Source: Acanthornis magna (lineage: Eukaryota > Chordata > Aves > Passeriformes > Acanthizidae). Taken from it: a DNA stretch of 64,000 nucleotides. The stretch lies in NCBI GenBank assembly GCA_036785705.1, contig JAWUZG010000036.1, positions 15,557,501 through 15,621,500 of the forward strand, written 5' to 3'. A program made the translations under genes and the position numbers. This document shows, piece by piece, positions 38,151-52,020 of the stretch; positions within the stretch are counted from its first letter, which is position 1, and each line of letters opens with the position of its first letter. The notes beneath the pieces are model-generated. The model made no database searches and was not told where the DNA came from. It saw only the letters and a list, made by a program, of their open reading frames with translations.

Positions 38151-41100
38151 AAGATGATTCAATGTTTTTCTTTTTTGTGAAATAGTTTTATTAAATAACT
38201 TTTAAATTCAGTATTAAAGATGTCCAGTTAATACAGCAGTTGAACATCACTAAAAAACTGGGTTAACTCCCACAGTGGTATGTAGTCACACAAGTCATAA
38301 ATTTCAAAGCTTTTAGCACGGCATGTTTTTTCCTTGTGGAATCTCGTTAGTATGGCTCAGCAAGATTGTTTTATTTGAGTTTTAGGCTATGGTTTAGTGA
38401 ATTATTGCTATCTATCAGAATCAAAGAAACCAACTAAAATGAAGTGAAACTGTACTGTAGATGATAACGATATATCCAAAGGAGGTTCTGTTTGTATATA
38501 TAGATGAAACTAAAGAAGTGTTCCTGGTGTCATGTTAGATTATTCCAAATTGCTTCTCCCTATACTTGAGAGAGCCTGAAAAATTAGATTGTGTGGTTTA
38601 AGAAAGAAGTTGTCTTGGGCCTTTTTTGTATTCGTGATGTGTTTGGTGCCAACATGTCAACTGTTTGAATGAAAGATGATTGGTTTCCAGACAACTTTGA
38701 CTCAGTATCTCATAATTTTATTAGCCTTTCCAGTGCTTTTAAATAAAATGTTCATTTTCAAATCTGTGCTTTAGAAACTTTTGGTTTCTATAAACTGACA
38801 AATTTCTAAACCATAGAAAAGGCAGTATCTTTGCCCTCTAATAGCTTTAATTTCTTTTCAGATTTTGAAATGCTAAAAATGCTTCTGTATTTTGAAGCTG
38901 CTGGTGTGGAATTGCTCTATCTAATAATCTCTGTAACTGTACACAGATTGAAGGACTATATGTGATTTAAAGTTTTTGACATTGACTTAGACAACTTCTT
39001 TTGTTTTATGAAAGATGTAGGGTTTCATTATTTTGAATAAGAAGATGTAACACTGAGAATACAGGATGAGGTATGGTGCTTACTTTAAATGAGTGTATGT
39101 AGCTGATTTACAAGTCAATTAAAAGTCCAGATGCCTTACAGGTATGAGATATCAAGTAGCCCCTGATAACAGAAGGTGGTCATTGTCCCTCTTTTGAGGG
39201 ACACTCCCCTGGAAAAGTGGAAAGTGCAAAGAAAGTTGAAGTAAGACTCTAACACAGTGTGAAACATCATGGGTAGAATTATACTTTATTTTTTATTAAA
39301 TCAGGTTACTTTAGGAAAATATTGTTATCAAACCCTTCTCACTACCATCTTGCAGATGCTGTAGTGCTTCTCTGCTAAGTCCTACACTGTAGACATTTAA
39401 ATGAAACTTGCATTAAATTACTTATGAGATTCATGGTGATACCAATCAACTGCTGTAATTTAGTATACGACTAATCCTTGTAATTTAGAGAGTTTTAAGT
39501 CATACTGAACTTCTAAGAAACTGTGTGTAAATCTCTGAGGTGATATGATCTATAAATAAATCTCTAAAAGCCATACATCTTCTTTTGCTGTTAATTTTAG
39601 ATTTTCTGTGTAAGAGTGAAGAAACCATAGCAGCTCTAAACAGTTTGTAAAAAAATGCGGTTGTTGTTTAGATTTGGATGCCTTTTACATGCCCATTTTG
39701 TGGTTCTCTACATATCCATACTAATGTCTGTTCTTTCAGATAAAATGTGTGATACATTCTGCTATCATTTTCTTGCCTAATGGGACTTAATATAGGATTC
39801 TTTTAAATCAAGTAGAGATCTTTTCTTCTCTCAGCCATCAATATAATTGTTTTAAATAGCTGGTTTTTTTAATTGAAAAAGCCTGGATAAAAAAGACAGG
39901 ATGAGTAAGGGTAAGTCTATTTAATAAGTGTAGGTTTTACAGTGGGGCTGTTTAGAATGTATGGACAGTTCCTTGCTTGGATTACAGAAAGAGTTAAATA
40001 GAGGGGGGGAGTATATAGAGTGATCCCATGTCACCTGTCTGGTTACATTCTCACATGGTCTTCATGGTTTTTTCTAATTGTAGTACTACTTAAAGTCATC
40101 AGACTTAAAAGAATAAAAATCTTTCTTAGGCCTGATATTGTTAGTAATCCCTTCTGGTAATGATAGACCTGGGTAAATTGTCTGAGACTGACAAATGGCA
40201 GCTTAGAGGTGATTTGAAATGCAGTGGCACTTAAAATTACAAACATGGCTCTTGATTATTGTCCTTAACTACAGATCTCTGCCAACTGCAAATTGGACTG
40301 TGCACCCTTGTACCCAGGTATTCTTACCCTTCTGGTATTTTTTTCTGCTAATTTTGCTGGTGAGGCTAAAGGAGAAGCATCCCAATCTCTGCATTCTGTG
40401 TTAGATGATGATGGCAAAACTATAAAGCTATCAAATAAATGCCTTATTCTAGTTCACTTTCAAACGAGTTCAGGAAGAGGGTTTTTCATGGTAGCTATTG
40501 TTCGGTAACTGCGTGTGCTGTCTTTCTCAGCACTGAAAGGGAAGAAAGAGATCAAAAAGCCCTTGTCTGCAAGGTCTCTTGTGGCGAGGCTGCATTATTT
40601 AAAAACTTAGGAGTGTGTTAAAGGCAAACTCAGGAAAAACCTGCATTTTCTGGATGTGTCTCTGCCGCTTGTTAAGCTTAATTAAAAAATACGAGGAGAT
40701 ACGCCTACCGGTAATTATTACTAATTTGTGCTCAAGTTCACACTTGCACATCACTGGTACATTGATCAAGTAAAGCATTTCTTTTCTCAATCAGACTGTA
40801 AATTAACAATGCAGTCCCTTCACATAAATAATCTTGCTTTCATCTTGCATTGATTTATGGATCAACTTCAGCTCCATTACATGCTGAGAACCTTTTACTC
40901 CAAGCTCATTTCATCGTGGGTTTCTCTCTTTTGTTTTGTACCTGCCTTGCATAAATGTGTTGTGATTTCCTTTGATATGTTATTCCTGATGAAAGTGGTG
41001 CTGAATTTGAAGCTTTATGTGGCAAAATGGATTATTTAATATTTTAATGGTCTAAATAAAGAAAAATAAATTGAAAATAATTTTTTTACTTATTATACAT

Positions 41101-44100
41101 GAAGATTATATCACCCATTTTTATGAGGTACTTGTGCATTGCTGTGGCTGGAATGCCTGGTTATACTTAACACTGCTTACTAGTTCTTAACATAATTCTT
41201 ACTAGAAAGCTGCATTTCAAATGTGTTTTCCATTAGTCAGAGGAGTAAGTTAATTAGTAGGAATTTTGTAAGTTGGTGAGAAGGTCCCTCAAATACTGCA
41301 TTATGGTCAAGAAGCTCTTGCTGTGCTTGAAAAAAATGATTGTTCAGAGTGGTTTGTTATGGGGTGCTGGCCAGTGGAACCAGGAACGTTTCAGCTTGCA
41401 TTTTTATTTTTAATTTTGCTGTAACTGAGGGAAAAGTGAGACCTAATTGAGCATGGATGGAGCAGATAGACTTGAATAAACAATTAGTTTTCTGAGGCTT
41501 CCAATGTGATAGAGTAAATGAAACCTTTATAGGTAGTCTAGGAGCTCATTGGTGAATGTGAATCGAAATAGATTTTATAAAGAACTAAACTGCTTTTGCT
41601 TCATTAGTATTCATGGTATAACAAAAAACCCCACAACACACCACCTCTTTGCAGAGTATATATATTCTCCTCTGAATTATTTTTTTCCATGAGACAAATG
41701 ATGATGGTGTCAACAGCTGATGAAGATGAATAGGCTTCTTTCTTATGAATTCCAATTTTTTTTTTTCTCAATTGAAAGTGACTTTGAAGGTTAGTTTTGC
41801 TAAATTTTCATCCTGCTAGTAAAAGAGCCAGAAAAAAAGTCTTTCTTAAAAATCTGTGTATAAGCAGAAGCATTCGGGGGGTTTAAAAAAGGTGGGGTGG
41901 GCATGCGGATGCTTCATATGCACAGAGCATAAATACATATTCCCATGCGTTTGCCATGGATTTCTTGACCTGTAAAAAGGATTATTAAAATAATTAAGGA
42001 TGAAAATTCTGCCTGTAGTGTCTAAAATATCAAAGTTCTTTTCAGTTTGCTGTGTAGCTAATTTCTGCTTTCATTGAGAAATTAAGGAAGTACTCAGTGT
42101 GGCTAGTTTAATATTTTTATCTAGAGCAGAGCACAGTGCATAGCTAATGCTACTAATGGCTCTGCATATGATAATAAGAAAATGAATACAGACATAGAAA
42201 ATTGAAGAACAAAAAGCTGCCAAAGAGATGGCTTTATCCAAGAGAAGGTAAGAAAATAATACTTTGTCACAGTATTAATAACTTTTGTTTAAACTTGGTG
42301 ATTCCTACTGTTTTAGCTGAAAACTTTGTTGTCTTTGTTCTCTCCCACTTCTTAAAGCAGTTAAACCAGTGAAAACAAAACAACCCTCTGAAGTGTGTGC
42401 TTAGTGTTATAAAGATGTGATTTTTGCAACTGGCTCTTCCCTGCCCTGCCAAGTATTTTCTTTGTGGGGACGCAGCAGGGGTCAGCCACTGCTGCTCCTG
42501 GGTGTGCGTGGGCCTGCAGGAAGGAGGACTGCTGTGTTGATGCCTGCTTCTTAAACTTGCAGTATCTTGTTATGTCTGAAATGGGCTGTGCGTGTGTGTG
42601 CGTGTAGTTTTTCTTCTTCTGCAGGTCTCCAGTGCCTGTCCCTTTGCCCCAGCAGAGGAGTTTCCCAGACCCCAGGAGCTGCACACCAGGTTTGTGGTTG
42701 GGTTGTTCCTTGATTTCCCCCCACACTGAATCAGGGGTGCTTCTGACAGCTTTCTCTTGCTGCCTCCTGGCTACTCACTGGGTCTCTCGGAACAGGCAGA
42801 TGGGGCAGTAGTCACAGCAAATTTCAGCACCACAAAGTGCTTTTTCCTGACAAGATGGCCATCAGGACAGGGGCAGGAAGGGAGTATCCTTCCTGCTGCG
42901 TAGCAGTGGCACGCACTGCTGCACATCTGGGCAGCTAAGGGTGAGTTGTTTTCTTTTTAATCTTCTTTTGTCAGATCCCTTTTAAAACTGTGGAAGTGAA
43001 GGTAAAACATGGGCATGCTTCCTGATGCCTAGGCAGGACTTAGAGGAGCTGTAGCACTGCAGAAAGTGGAATTTTTTTGTGGATGGTACCCTTGCAGCAG
43101 AGCTGAGTGGGTTTGGGACACTGCTCTCTGTTTTCATGCTTCTTTTTATTAACTTCTCAAACAGACTTCCTCACTGAATCCGCTGTGTTGGATCTGGCTC
43201 CTTTGTGTCCTTCCTAGTAGGGCTGACCTGTTGAGCTGCTGCAGCTTCACCCTGGCTAGCAGCCTGTTTATGATGCTTTTCTTTTTTGAGATGCTGACAG
43301 TTTTCCCTAGTTTGGAAATGACTTTTTTTGGTCAGAAACAAAAGACTATACCACATCATATGCATTCCTGAGAAGATACCCGTATAACTGTTAGAATTAA
43401 AAAAAAAAAGTTGATGTCACCTATAAGTAAAGTGCCCTATGTGATCCCTTTTAACCATGGGTTGAAATATATTTATTTAGAACTCTGTTCTGGTTTTTGC
43501 TCTTGATTTTAGAGCCTTATACGAGGTCTGTGGAACCTGCTCTTTGTTAATCTTTTGATATTTGTTAAAGCTGGGTGAGTAAATCCAAGGAGACTGAGGG
43601 CAGGCTGAGTTATTGGAGGCAGTGTCTTCAATACAAATACTGTTGCTTCCTTTGTTTCCTGGAAAGGGAGCAGTCTGTCTCTGAATCTGTGTGTAGAGAC
43701 GCAGCACACAGGAGGCTTTCAAGAACTGAAGGACTCTGTTGTAACAAAACTGTTCCATCTTAACAAGGGTAAAGTAATAATTGGCTCAGACAGCAGTGCG
43801 CATGCATATTTATAGGCCACTTTTTGGCCTTGTAGAATACTGTAAAGGCAGTGCTTCATTTTCTGTGCAATCATGTGTAAATATGTTTCTGAAAAAGCAT
43901 TGGATGCAAGCTAATTATTTTTTAACATAGCTACAGCTGATACTTCATATTTGTCTGAGTTGTATGTATTTGCTTTTAATTGACCAGACATCAGATTTGT
44001 TTTCAAGAAAACTACAATTGTTTTAAATGCAGATTTGCATTTCTATAATGAGTGGGAAGTGGGTAGCAAAATAATGTGATTATGTCTCTATTGATCCTTA

Positions 44101-47100
44101 GCAGATTTCTTTACTACCTAGGATACGATAGATAAGATGCTATAGAAAAACATCATGACTTTGTTTGCTGATTCTCTTTATGCAACATCATGTGTTCAGC
44201 ATACTAAAGTGGACTATATTGAACAGTGACTTTAGTTATAAGCACTATGTTTCTGCATATGTGTGGGATGTAATATTAATAAATAAAACGGTTAGAAGTG
44301 ATGCTTTGTGAATAGCAGAGCTTTACTGTGGGTTTCTCCTCTTTACCCTGGTAAGGACATGTTTGCAATGCCAGTTGTAGGTTGCATTAATGTGTAAATC
44401 CAGTGGTGCTGTATGAATGATTAGCAAATTTGCCTGTAAACAAGACCTTTTTTGTCTCTTATCCTTTTTCTTCCACATGAGCATAGGTTCTTAATTTCTG
44501 TCTGTGCAGTAGCTGACAGATTTGTGCCACAGTCCTTACAAGGAAACTGGAGGTTGTGGAGGGAAGTGGGATAATCCAAGGCTTGAAGTCTAGAACCAGA
44601 ATGACAGATGCCACTGGGCTGGAGAACTAGTGAGATCTTTCAACCCAAGCTGAGTAAGACCTTTCCCATGGAGAGGCAATGCTGAATTTAAGAAATATGA
44701 GATAAATAGTTATCTTTCTTCTTGATCTGTGGTGGTGGAGAAAAATACCTGCTTGTCTTTGAGGAATTGTGGTAGGAAATGGGGCAAGAAACGGGATCTT
44801 TCCTTGTCCATTGAAATCCTTGTGGCCTGTTGAGTCTTCTTCTGTATCCACTCTTTGCCTTCATTATCCTTGGTGTCTTGGAAGTGGTGCTAGTTCTTGG
44901 AGAAGTTTCCTTTTATCTCTGTTAGTAAGTTATTTGTTGTTCTGTGTTCTGTGGAGGCTGCTCTGAGAGCTGTGAATATTCAGAATAATTGCACAGTTCT
45001 CTAAACCCTAGACAAAACTGAGGTGGATTAATATTGCTTGTGGGTAAAGGGAATGTAGAGTATTTCAACCATCAGCTGATTTAATTGGAGCTGCTGACAG
45101 TCTTGTTCAGCTGATGTGTTTGGTACAGCTTTGTGGAGACTCGTAAGCACCCCTAGATTGCTCAGATTGCGCCCACAAGCAAAATCCTTCAAAAGCTGAT
45201 GTTGTGACCAAAAGCAGTGGACTCATGTCTGCTGAAGACGTGACTTACTGCAGGACATCTGTGGATATTTGGTTGCACCTCTACTTGTGATGGTACTGTA
45301 AGACAGACCTCTCGTGTATCTGTACTACACCACTGTAGCATTTCCTCTTCAAGTGTAATTTGGTTCTACTGAGTTCTTGTCAAGCATCTGAAGTAACTGA
45401 ACTGCACTGTGCTCTTAATTGACTAAAATGTCTTTTTTAAATGAATTCTAAGATGCTTTTGGAAGGTATGATCCTATCTGTTAATAAGATTATATTCAGT
45501 GTTGCTCTCTGTGTCAGTGCAGCTAATCAAAACTCATGTATCTGTGCCAAATGTAATTAGACTTAGGGAGAGTATTTAAATGATAAGAGCAAAGCTCTCC
45601 CCTATGCCCGGCTGAACTGTTTGTATAGCTTGCCTCAAAAAAAAAGCACGTTGCTGGGCTATTATATTCCAGCAACAGTGTTTAAAATGCTTGCAAAGAA
45701 GCCAGGTATAGAGGCAGCATGCTGAGAGGAACCCAGTGTAAATAACATGAATAAACAGATTGATTTATATCAAAGCAGACTACTAGGAGCATAAAGGGTT
45801 AATCACTGTTGAACTAGTGGTGGGTCTTAGCAAGCTTGCTTCTGGCATAGCTTATGTTTGAAGATGCAAGAGACAGGAGGGATTTGTAAGGTTTGTGAAG
45901 CCATGCTCTTGTTAAGCATTTAACTTTACAATGAGAGTTTTTACCGAACAACTGAATCTCTCTTCAACATCAGGAAGGGTTCTATACTTTTATCTGCACA
46001 GGACTGGAGCCTGATGCATTCTCACTTCTTTAAACATCTGTAATTTGGCATATTTCTTGACAACATTCCTAGTGTAATTTTATTTGGGAACTTCGGGTTG
46101 ATACTGAAAAAAAACTGAACAGTAAAAGTATACTGGATATTTCTGCTTTTGATGCACTATATGTGAGTTTTCAGGTAATGTGTCTCTTTTTTGGATTGGT
46201 GCCTGACTCAGGGAGATGTAAAAAGGGTGACAGTGTACAGTCGTTACATGAAAACTTGAGGATTGAATATGCATATAGAGCATGACCTGAGGTAGAGTGA
46301 CGTTGTGCTGCATTCAGGAGGAAGAAATGGAATTGCTTAATAGAACATCTTTGTTTGTATTCTTGAGACTGAATACTTGACCAATATTTCCCAGTTTCTG
46401 TGGGAAATAGACATACTGCATGTGGAGCAATTGGGGGAGGTTGGGAGTGAAGTATTTTGGACAATGAAACCATAGTGGGTGTTTCAAAAAATAAGTGGAG
46501 CTGATCAGACAAGTTCTGTTCTCGTTTCAATTTAATTTTTATTGCAAGAAGACACTCCATGTTGCAACAGATCTCAGCAGCCCAGAGCAGCTTATTTTCC
46601 TTATCCTGGTATTATCAGTGTGATTGCGTTCTCTTAGCTTCATTCACCTTTTTGTACCACAATTTTTCTCTCCTGAAATGCATTTTCTTTCTGACTGCCT
46701 CACTCCTCATTATGTACTCGGCTCAAATTGTGCTCCTAAACACTGATGCAAGGTCTTATTTTGAATCAGTTGTCATGTCCTTAATTTTCATAAGGACATG
46801 TAGGCTGACGTACTTGATGTGACTATTTGATGAAATAATTATCAAGCAGAGAATTCATTCTAGCTTCAGAATAAATACATGATGGTAGATAGAGGGATTT
46901 AATGCTACTGAGGTTTTAAAAAATATTGGTGTAATCCTTTCTGAGTAGGTGAGCTGTTAAAAGTCCATAGTACAGTGTGGGAATGATTTTTTTCAGAGGA
47001 ATGTATCTGGTCCTGTTTACACAGAAAGTGAATAGCTTGAAAACACAGAAAGAAATTATTTGAGAATGTATTGATTCCTGTATAACTGGAGGAGACTGCC

Positions 47101-50100
47101 ACTGAAATTCCATCCATGTTTCTATAGGATGTCTAAATCTATGTGTAGAAGTCTGTGGTAAGGATATTTTGATGACTCTGTTCTATGTAGTTTTTAAACA
47201 ATTCTCCTCTAAAAATACTCTCTGTTCTTTTTGTAAGGTTTATAGGTGTGAGGGGAGCAAACAGGGTTTTGTGAAAGCTGTTATGTCCTAAATTTTACAG
47301 TGCTTCTGTAGAAATTCATCATACCTGTGGCATAAGCAAGCAGATTTTTTTATTAAATGTATGGAAAAATGGATTGGAAGGAATAAATGTAGAACAGTAT
47401 GTTCTTCATAGGTTGGTGTTTGCCGTGTGTTTTCTGTCTTTTAAAGAGCCTTTGTTAAGAAGGTATTATTTAATGTTGGGGGAGGGAGGGTTTTAAATAA
47501 GTTAACTATCCATGCATTGTGAATATTAACAGCAGAGACGAGTGGTGGGATGTGTACTGATTAAAAATCCCTCTCTAAGCAGCCTGTATACACTCTAAGG
47601 CTAACTTAACCTCCCCTTGTACTTTAGATACAGGGCACTCAAATACACTTGTTTTCATAGTTTTCATTTTTCACTGTTTTCATTTTCTAGCTGAAAAAAC
47701 CTGCCCTCTGCTATCCCAGTGCTCCTGAGGTCACTAACATTTCTTTTCAAAAGGTTTCGAGAGAAGGGTATGGCTGCAGCCTGATAGCAGTAATAAGACA
47801 GCGGCAGAGCATGAGAGAGCCAGGTCCTCAAGGTGTAACATGAATGTGTGTCTGTAGAAACTGCCCACAGGGATACAGCTATTGTATTCCTTGCAACATG
47901 CTGTCAAGCAAATTTGAGTGATAAAAAAGGGGAACCAACAAAACCGTGGTTATCCTGTTGTGTTTGCATGCCATGCAAGATCAGCGCATGCCCATATAGC
48001 TACTAAGTATGAAGTAAGTACCAATAGAGTGATGATTGTGGATGGGCAAAACTGAGTGCTGAGTAAAAGCATCTGAAGTAAAATTATTTAAGATCTCTGG
48101 TAGAATTGCAACTGTCCTCAGTCCCCTAGATACTTGCTTTAATGTCATCCTGTGGACAGCAGTGTCTAGTCTGTACCTGGTAAGTTACACAACCTGAACT
48201 TTCATGGTATTCAGGGTTCCAGGAGGATTTTCAAATAATTATTAACGATTTGAATATGTCTTGCTATTAGTTATTTATTTGAATTTGATGTAATCTTCTT
48301 AATGAATTATTGTAGTCTCTTTTTGACTGAATTAACCACTTTGTAGGATTTGAATATGTAACATGTAATGCATCTTCAGAATCAGCTTTGTGTTCCAAGG
48401 AAGCAGGATCTAGTGTTTTCTGTTGGTTTCCCTGGACCTGAATGCTCTGCCTGGCAGGATAGGAAGGCAGTTCTGTTAAGGGCAGAAAGTCTCTTAATCT
48501 GCTGCAAAGGCTTTTGCTTGAAGTGAGGTCTGAATGGGACTATAAAACTCCTCTAGTTCTGGTAGATGTTGCTGCCTGGTCTTTGAGATTAGCACAGGAA
48601 GGGAGCTTGCAAGCCTGGATACTTTCTGCTGTCCATTCCTCTCATATTTCCCAGGCATGCAGAGCTGTTATGTCAAGGCTGTTAAAGGGTACTTCATTGT
48701 CTACTCTTCTTGGTTTACTGCAAGATACATCAGTTACAATGTACAGACTCTGGTCAAATACACATTTCATGTGCTCTTAGTTTATTTTGGCCCTTTGGAA
48801 GCAAAAGTCAATCTTTGGATAGCTTCCAGAAATGCTTTGTTGATATGTGTGTAATTGTTTCTGTGAAGCAGGAGTTGGCCATCAACAAGAAAATACTAAA
48901 TCTCATACTTCCATATTGTTTCTTTGTAGTGTTAGACCTTATAAGATCTTTTGGTGTAGTTGCTTCAGGTGATGAGATAGGGTTCTCTACACCCAGCTGA
49001 AACTGAGCTGACAGATCAGGGTAAGTGTCATCTACTATATTGAATTTGATTGTTCCTATATTAAAATGAACTTCTGCTCTTGAGAAACCCATGGTGAAAC
49101 CTAGCATGTAGCTGTAATATTTCAATCCTTAATTTGTCTTATTCAGGAATGCTTATTTTCTCTTGTTATTTCCATGTAATAAAATCATGTTCTCCTTCAA
49201 CAGAGTCTGAATTTCGCCCTGTTGTATTTAAAAACGCTGAACTTCAGAAATTGCACTTCAGTGCCGTTTTCCTCATGGCAGGGGATTGCATATCAACTTT
49301 CAAACTGCGGATATCATGCTGAAGAGCATTGGTGGGAAGGATGTCTCAACTCTTTCTTCTTTTTATTCTCCACAGTCCTGTTCACAAGAGTCTCCATATG
49401 TATCATGTCCATTTGGCATGGCCATTTGACACGGGCTCAAAATTACTTTCTCCTGGCTGGTACCTTCTGTTCCAATGGCCAAAGCCCAATCCCCATTTGT
49501 GTGGGGTCTCCTCTGTTTCCTTGCAAGTCTTTGAATAATTTTGTATTGTTGAGAACTTGTGTGCCCAAGGTGGTGCTGGTATCACATCAAACAGAAATTT
49601 TAGTTGTGGTAGAGTAACTAGCAACAGAGGTACCTTTGCAAGAGAATGCTGGCAGGGCGTTGCTGTTGAGACTATGAGCTGATGGGGGATAATATTTAAA
49701 CTATCTTAGCTCTCAAACATCATACTTTTCTGAAGCTGGGGAAGCATCTTAATTATGAGTTGAAGACCCAGATGGTACTGTGCTGCTCTGTGCCATAGTG
49801 CTGTCTTGAAGTTTCTTCTGAAACCCTGAAAACTGTGAAAATGGAGTGCATCTTAAGTGGAAATACTGACGTCAACTCAGACTGCATGTCGTGGAAAGCA
49901 TGTCTATTCATTGTGGGAGTGGCTTGAACAATCATAAAGGTTGAATACCTGGTTAAAAAGGGAAAAGAGAGGATGGGAGATGCAAAATACTGTTATGTTG
50001 ACTTACGTGCTACTGTGTAGGGAGCTTAGTGCATGTATTGATTTTTTTTTTTTCCTTTTGTGCTTTAAAAGTTTGTTGAACATTAGTTCAGGAAAAAGAG

Positions 50101-51827
50101 ATTTAAAATGTAGTTGGTTACTTTGAAGTGTGAACCTGTTTTAAGAAAGAGCATGAATTTTTGCCAATAACTCACCTAAAGCCTTGATGGGATCATGTCA
50201 TCTTCAGATGCCTGGACTAATTTGGAGTCTAGAACTAAGCAATCTCTGTGATCCATCAGTCAGTAAGCAGTTTGAGTATTTGCTTTTAGACTTACAAGAG
50301 AGACTCTCAAAATGGTGATTTTTTAGAAGTCAGCTGTTGTCAGTTGCTTCCTTTTTAAAAGAGTAATTTTTATTTAATTTGTAAATTCACCTTATGAAGT
50401 GTCTTAGAAATTGAAATGCAAATATTTGTGGTATGCCTGTGTTTGTGAAAGATAAATAGTAACAATGGTTAGGAAAATTTTCTTTGTGACCCCAAAACCA
50501 CTCAGTTTAGGAAGTTGCTAAAGGCATGGGCTGTGAGTTAATCAAATACTTCAGTGCCTATTGTGACCATGAATGAGTCTTAATATACTGAAGAAGCAGA
50601 TTGAGAAATCACTTGCATTTCTCAATGCTTTAGGAGTGTATATATACTTCCAATGAACTGCAGATTTGATTAAGGAAACCTTTAAAACAAACCCCAAAAC
50701 AATAACTAACCTGAAATATTAAATACTTAGGGAACTAAATGTGGGATTCAAAATGCTTTGTAGGGAAGACAGTACATTGCTGTGGGATTAACTGTAAGCA
50801 AAAATGGGCTTTGCAATGCAACTTCAGTGTTTCTGGTGACCTTGACTCCTTTCTTTCAGTGGACAAAGAGAATGAAGGAGTCAGGTATGCAGGTGATGTG
50901 TAGATTTTCGGGCTGATAAGTCTTGGTACATGAACTGTAAAAATCTAAGACTTAGATGTGCTTGGTTTCTAAAAAATTGTAGTGAGAAATAGGGTTTAAA
51001 TGTTAAAGAAAAACATCTGAATGCTTTTCAATATAATGACACCATGCCACTGCAGCACTTTAAGAAGGATGGTTGTAGAACTTTTTCTACAATGTATACT
51101 TGCATACCCCACTTTTTTCGTCCTTTCTTTGTATTTGCTCACATGCATTTTGTCTTGTTTTTGTGGATATAATCAAATGTTGAGACATTAGATGTGGTGT
51201 CAAGACAGGGCAGCTAAAATGTTATGTGAGAATGATGACAGGAGCACAGTTTGAAGAACAAGGATCTGTATTTCCATTTATTTCAAAGTCAGGGTAAATG
51301 AATGCTTCTTTTATAAACAGAATAATTTAATTTTTTTCTCACTGGCATTGATAAATCTGCTTATTATTATTTCCCCGGACTGGGCAGTGGTTTACAGTTT
51401 GTTGATAGTGCAGTGCCATCTAGTGACTGCTGACATGGATGGGGGGAAAAATTGTCAAAGAAAAACGTTTGAGGAGCTGGTCACTACCTGGAGTAGGTTT
51501 CCAGGTCTGGTGGTTCACAACTGCAGAAAGACTGCTTTATGGGGAGTTGAGTAAGCTTAAGTATGATACCTTGTACCTTGAAAGCAGACCTCTGTAAAAA
51601 ACATTCCTTGTTTTGCACTGCTCTTTGGTGTGCAGTGTGCAAGAGGAGGATGGCTTTCTTACTCAGCCGGATACAAATCCGGTGCTTGAAAAGCTTTTCT
51701 TTTCAGTTACCGAATTAGTTACCTTAAGATCTTCATAAACTATTTTTTTCCCAAATGCTGTCATAATCTCTAGTTGAAGGTAACTTATATTTTTCTTTCA
51801 ATGAAGATAAGCATTTAAACAGTATAG
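38151..51827. other. Intron upstream of the MAST4 exon, no gene seen
   Basis: AT-rich, largely unique intron. A GC-richer patch occurs at about 42420-42950, with a short TG/CG repeat near 42585-42605, and a CTCF-like word lies at 51411-51428. Frames up to 131 codons (49222-49617) show no domain and no splice-site pairing. Confidence 0.5.
51411..51428 (-). promoter_or_regulatory. Candidate CTCF-binding motif
   Basis: The plus-strand sequence AGTGCCATCTAGTGACTG reads on the minus strand as CAGTCACTAGATGGCACT, close to the CTCF core CCACYAGRKGGCRCT with one core mismatch (T for the first C). It lies about 430 bp upstream of the MAST4 exon. Occupancy cannot be judged from sequence. Confidence 0.4.
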
Positions 51828-51857
51828 TTAAGTAGTTTTTTTTCTATTTCTTTGCAG
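51828..51857 (+). promoter_or_regulatory. Splice acceptor of the MAST4 exon
   Basis: A run of eight or more T followed by ctatttctttgcag forms a strong polypyrimidine tract and AG acceptor, directly abutting codon Leu of LDHILSPPP. It fixes the exon start and reading phase 0. Confidence 0.9.
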
Positions 51858-52011
51858 CTTGATCACATATTATCACCCCCACCTATGCCTTTCCGAAAAT
51901 CCAGCAGTCCTGAAGTGTCTTCTGGCCTTGGAAAGTCTCCTAAATTTAAGAGGCAGTTGAGTGAAGATGGGAGACAGCTCAGAAGAGGAAGCCTTGGAGG
52001 AGCTCTGACTG
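51858..52011 (+). CDS. MAST4: MAST4 coding exon, N-terminal region
   Basis: This 154-nt exon is bounded by a strong acceptor (pyrimidine-rich tract, then tttgcag) and a consensus donor (g|gtgagt). It reads in phase 0 at its start and leaves one base (phase 1) at its end. The 51 codons begin LDHILSPPPMPFRKSSSP and end in RQLSEDGRQLRRGSLGG followed by ALT and a split Gly codon. Human MAST4 carries nearly the same segment (ELDHILSPPPMPFRKCSNP...) directly before RYLLP. MAST2 has a recognisably related stretch (RKLSNPD...RQLSQDD), so the family call is firm and MAST4 is the best paralogue. An internal ATG at 51885 (MPFRK) could serve a shorter isoform, but nothing here shows that it does. The RRGSL stretch resembles a basophilic kinase site (compare kemptide LRRASLG), so Ser in RRGSL and in RQLSE are plausible phosphosites by inference. 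The segment is N-terminal to the kinase and PDZ domains, which lie outside the window. Confidence 0.92.
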
Positions 52012-52020
52012 GTGAGTTTG
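52012..52020 (+). promoter_or_regulatory. Splice donor of the MAST4 exon
   Basis: The sequence gtgagtttg follows the exon after a single overhanging G, a near-consensus U1 site. It sets phase 1, so the next exon must supply two bases to complete a Gly codon. The open frame does continue into the intron for about 20 codons, but this is read-through without similarity to MAST proteins. Confidence 0.88.

Noticed and set aside
49222..49617. 131-codon plus-strand ORF
   Set aside because: No domain, no conserved motif and no splice partner; treated as chance.
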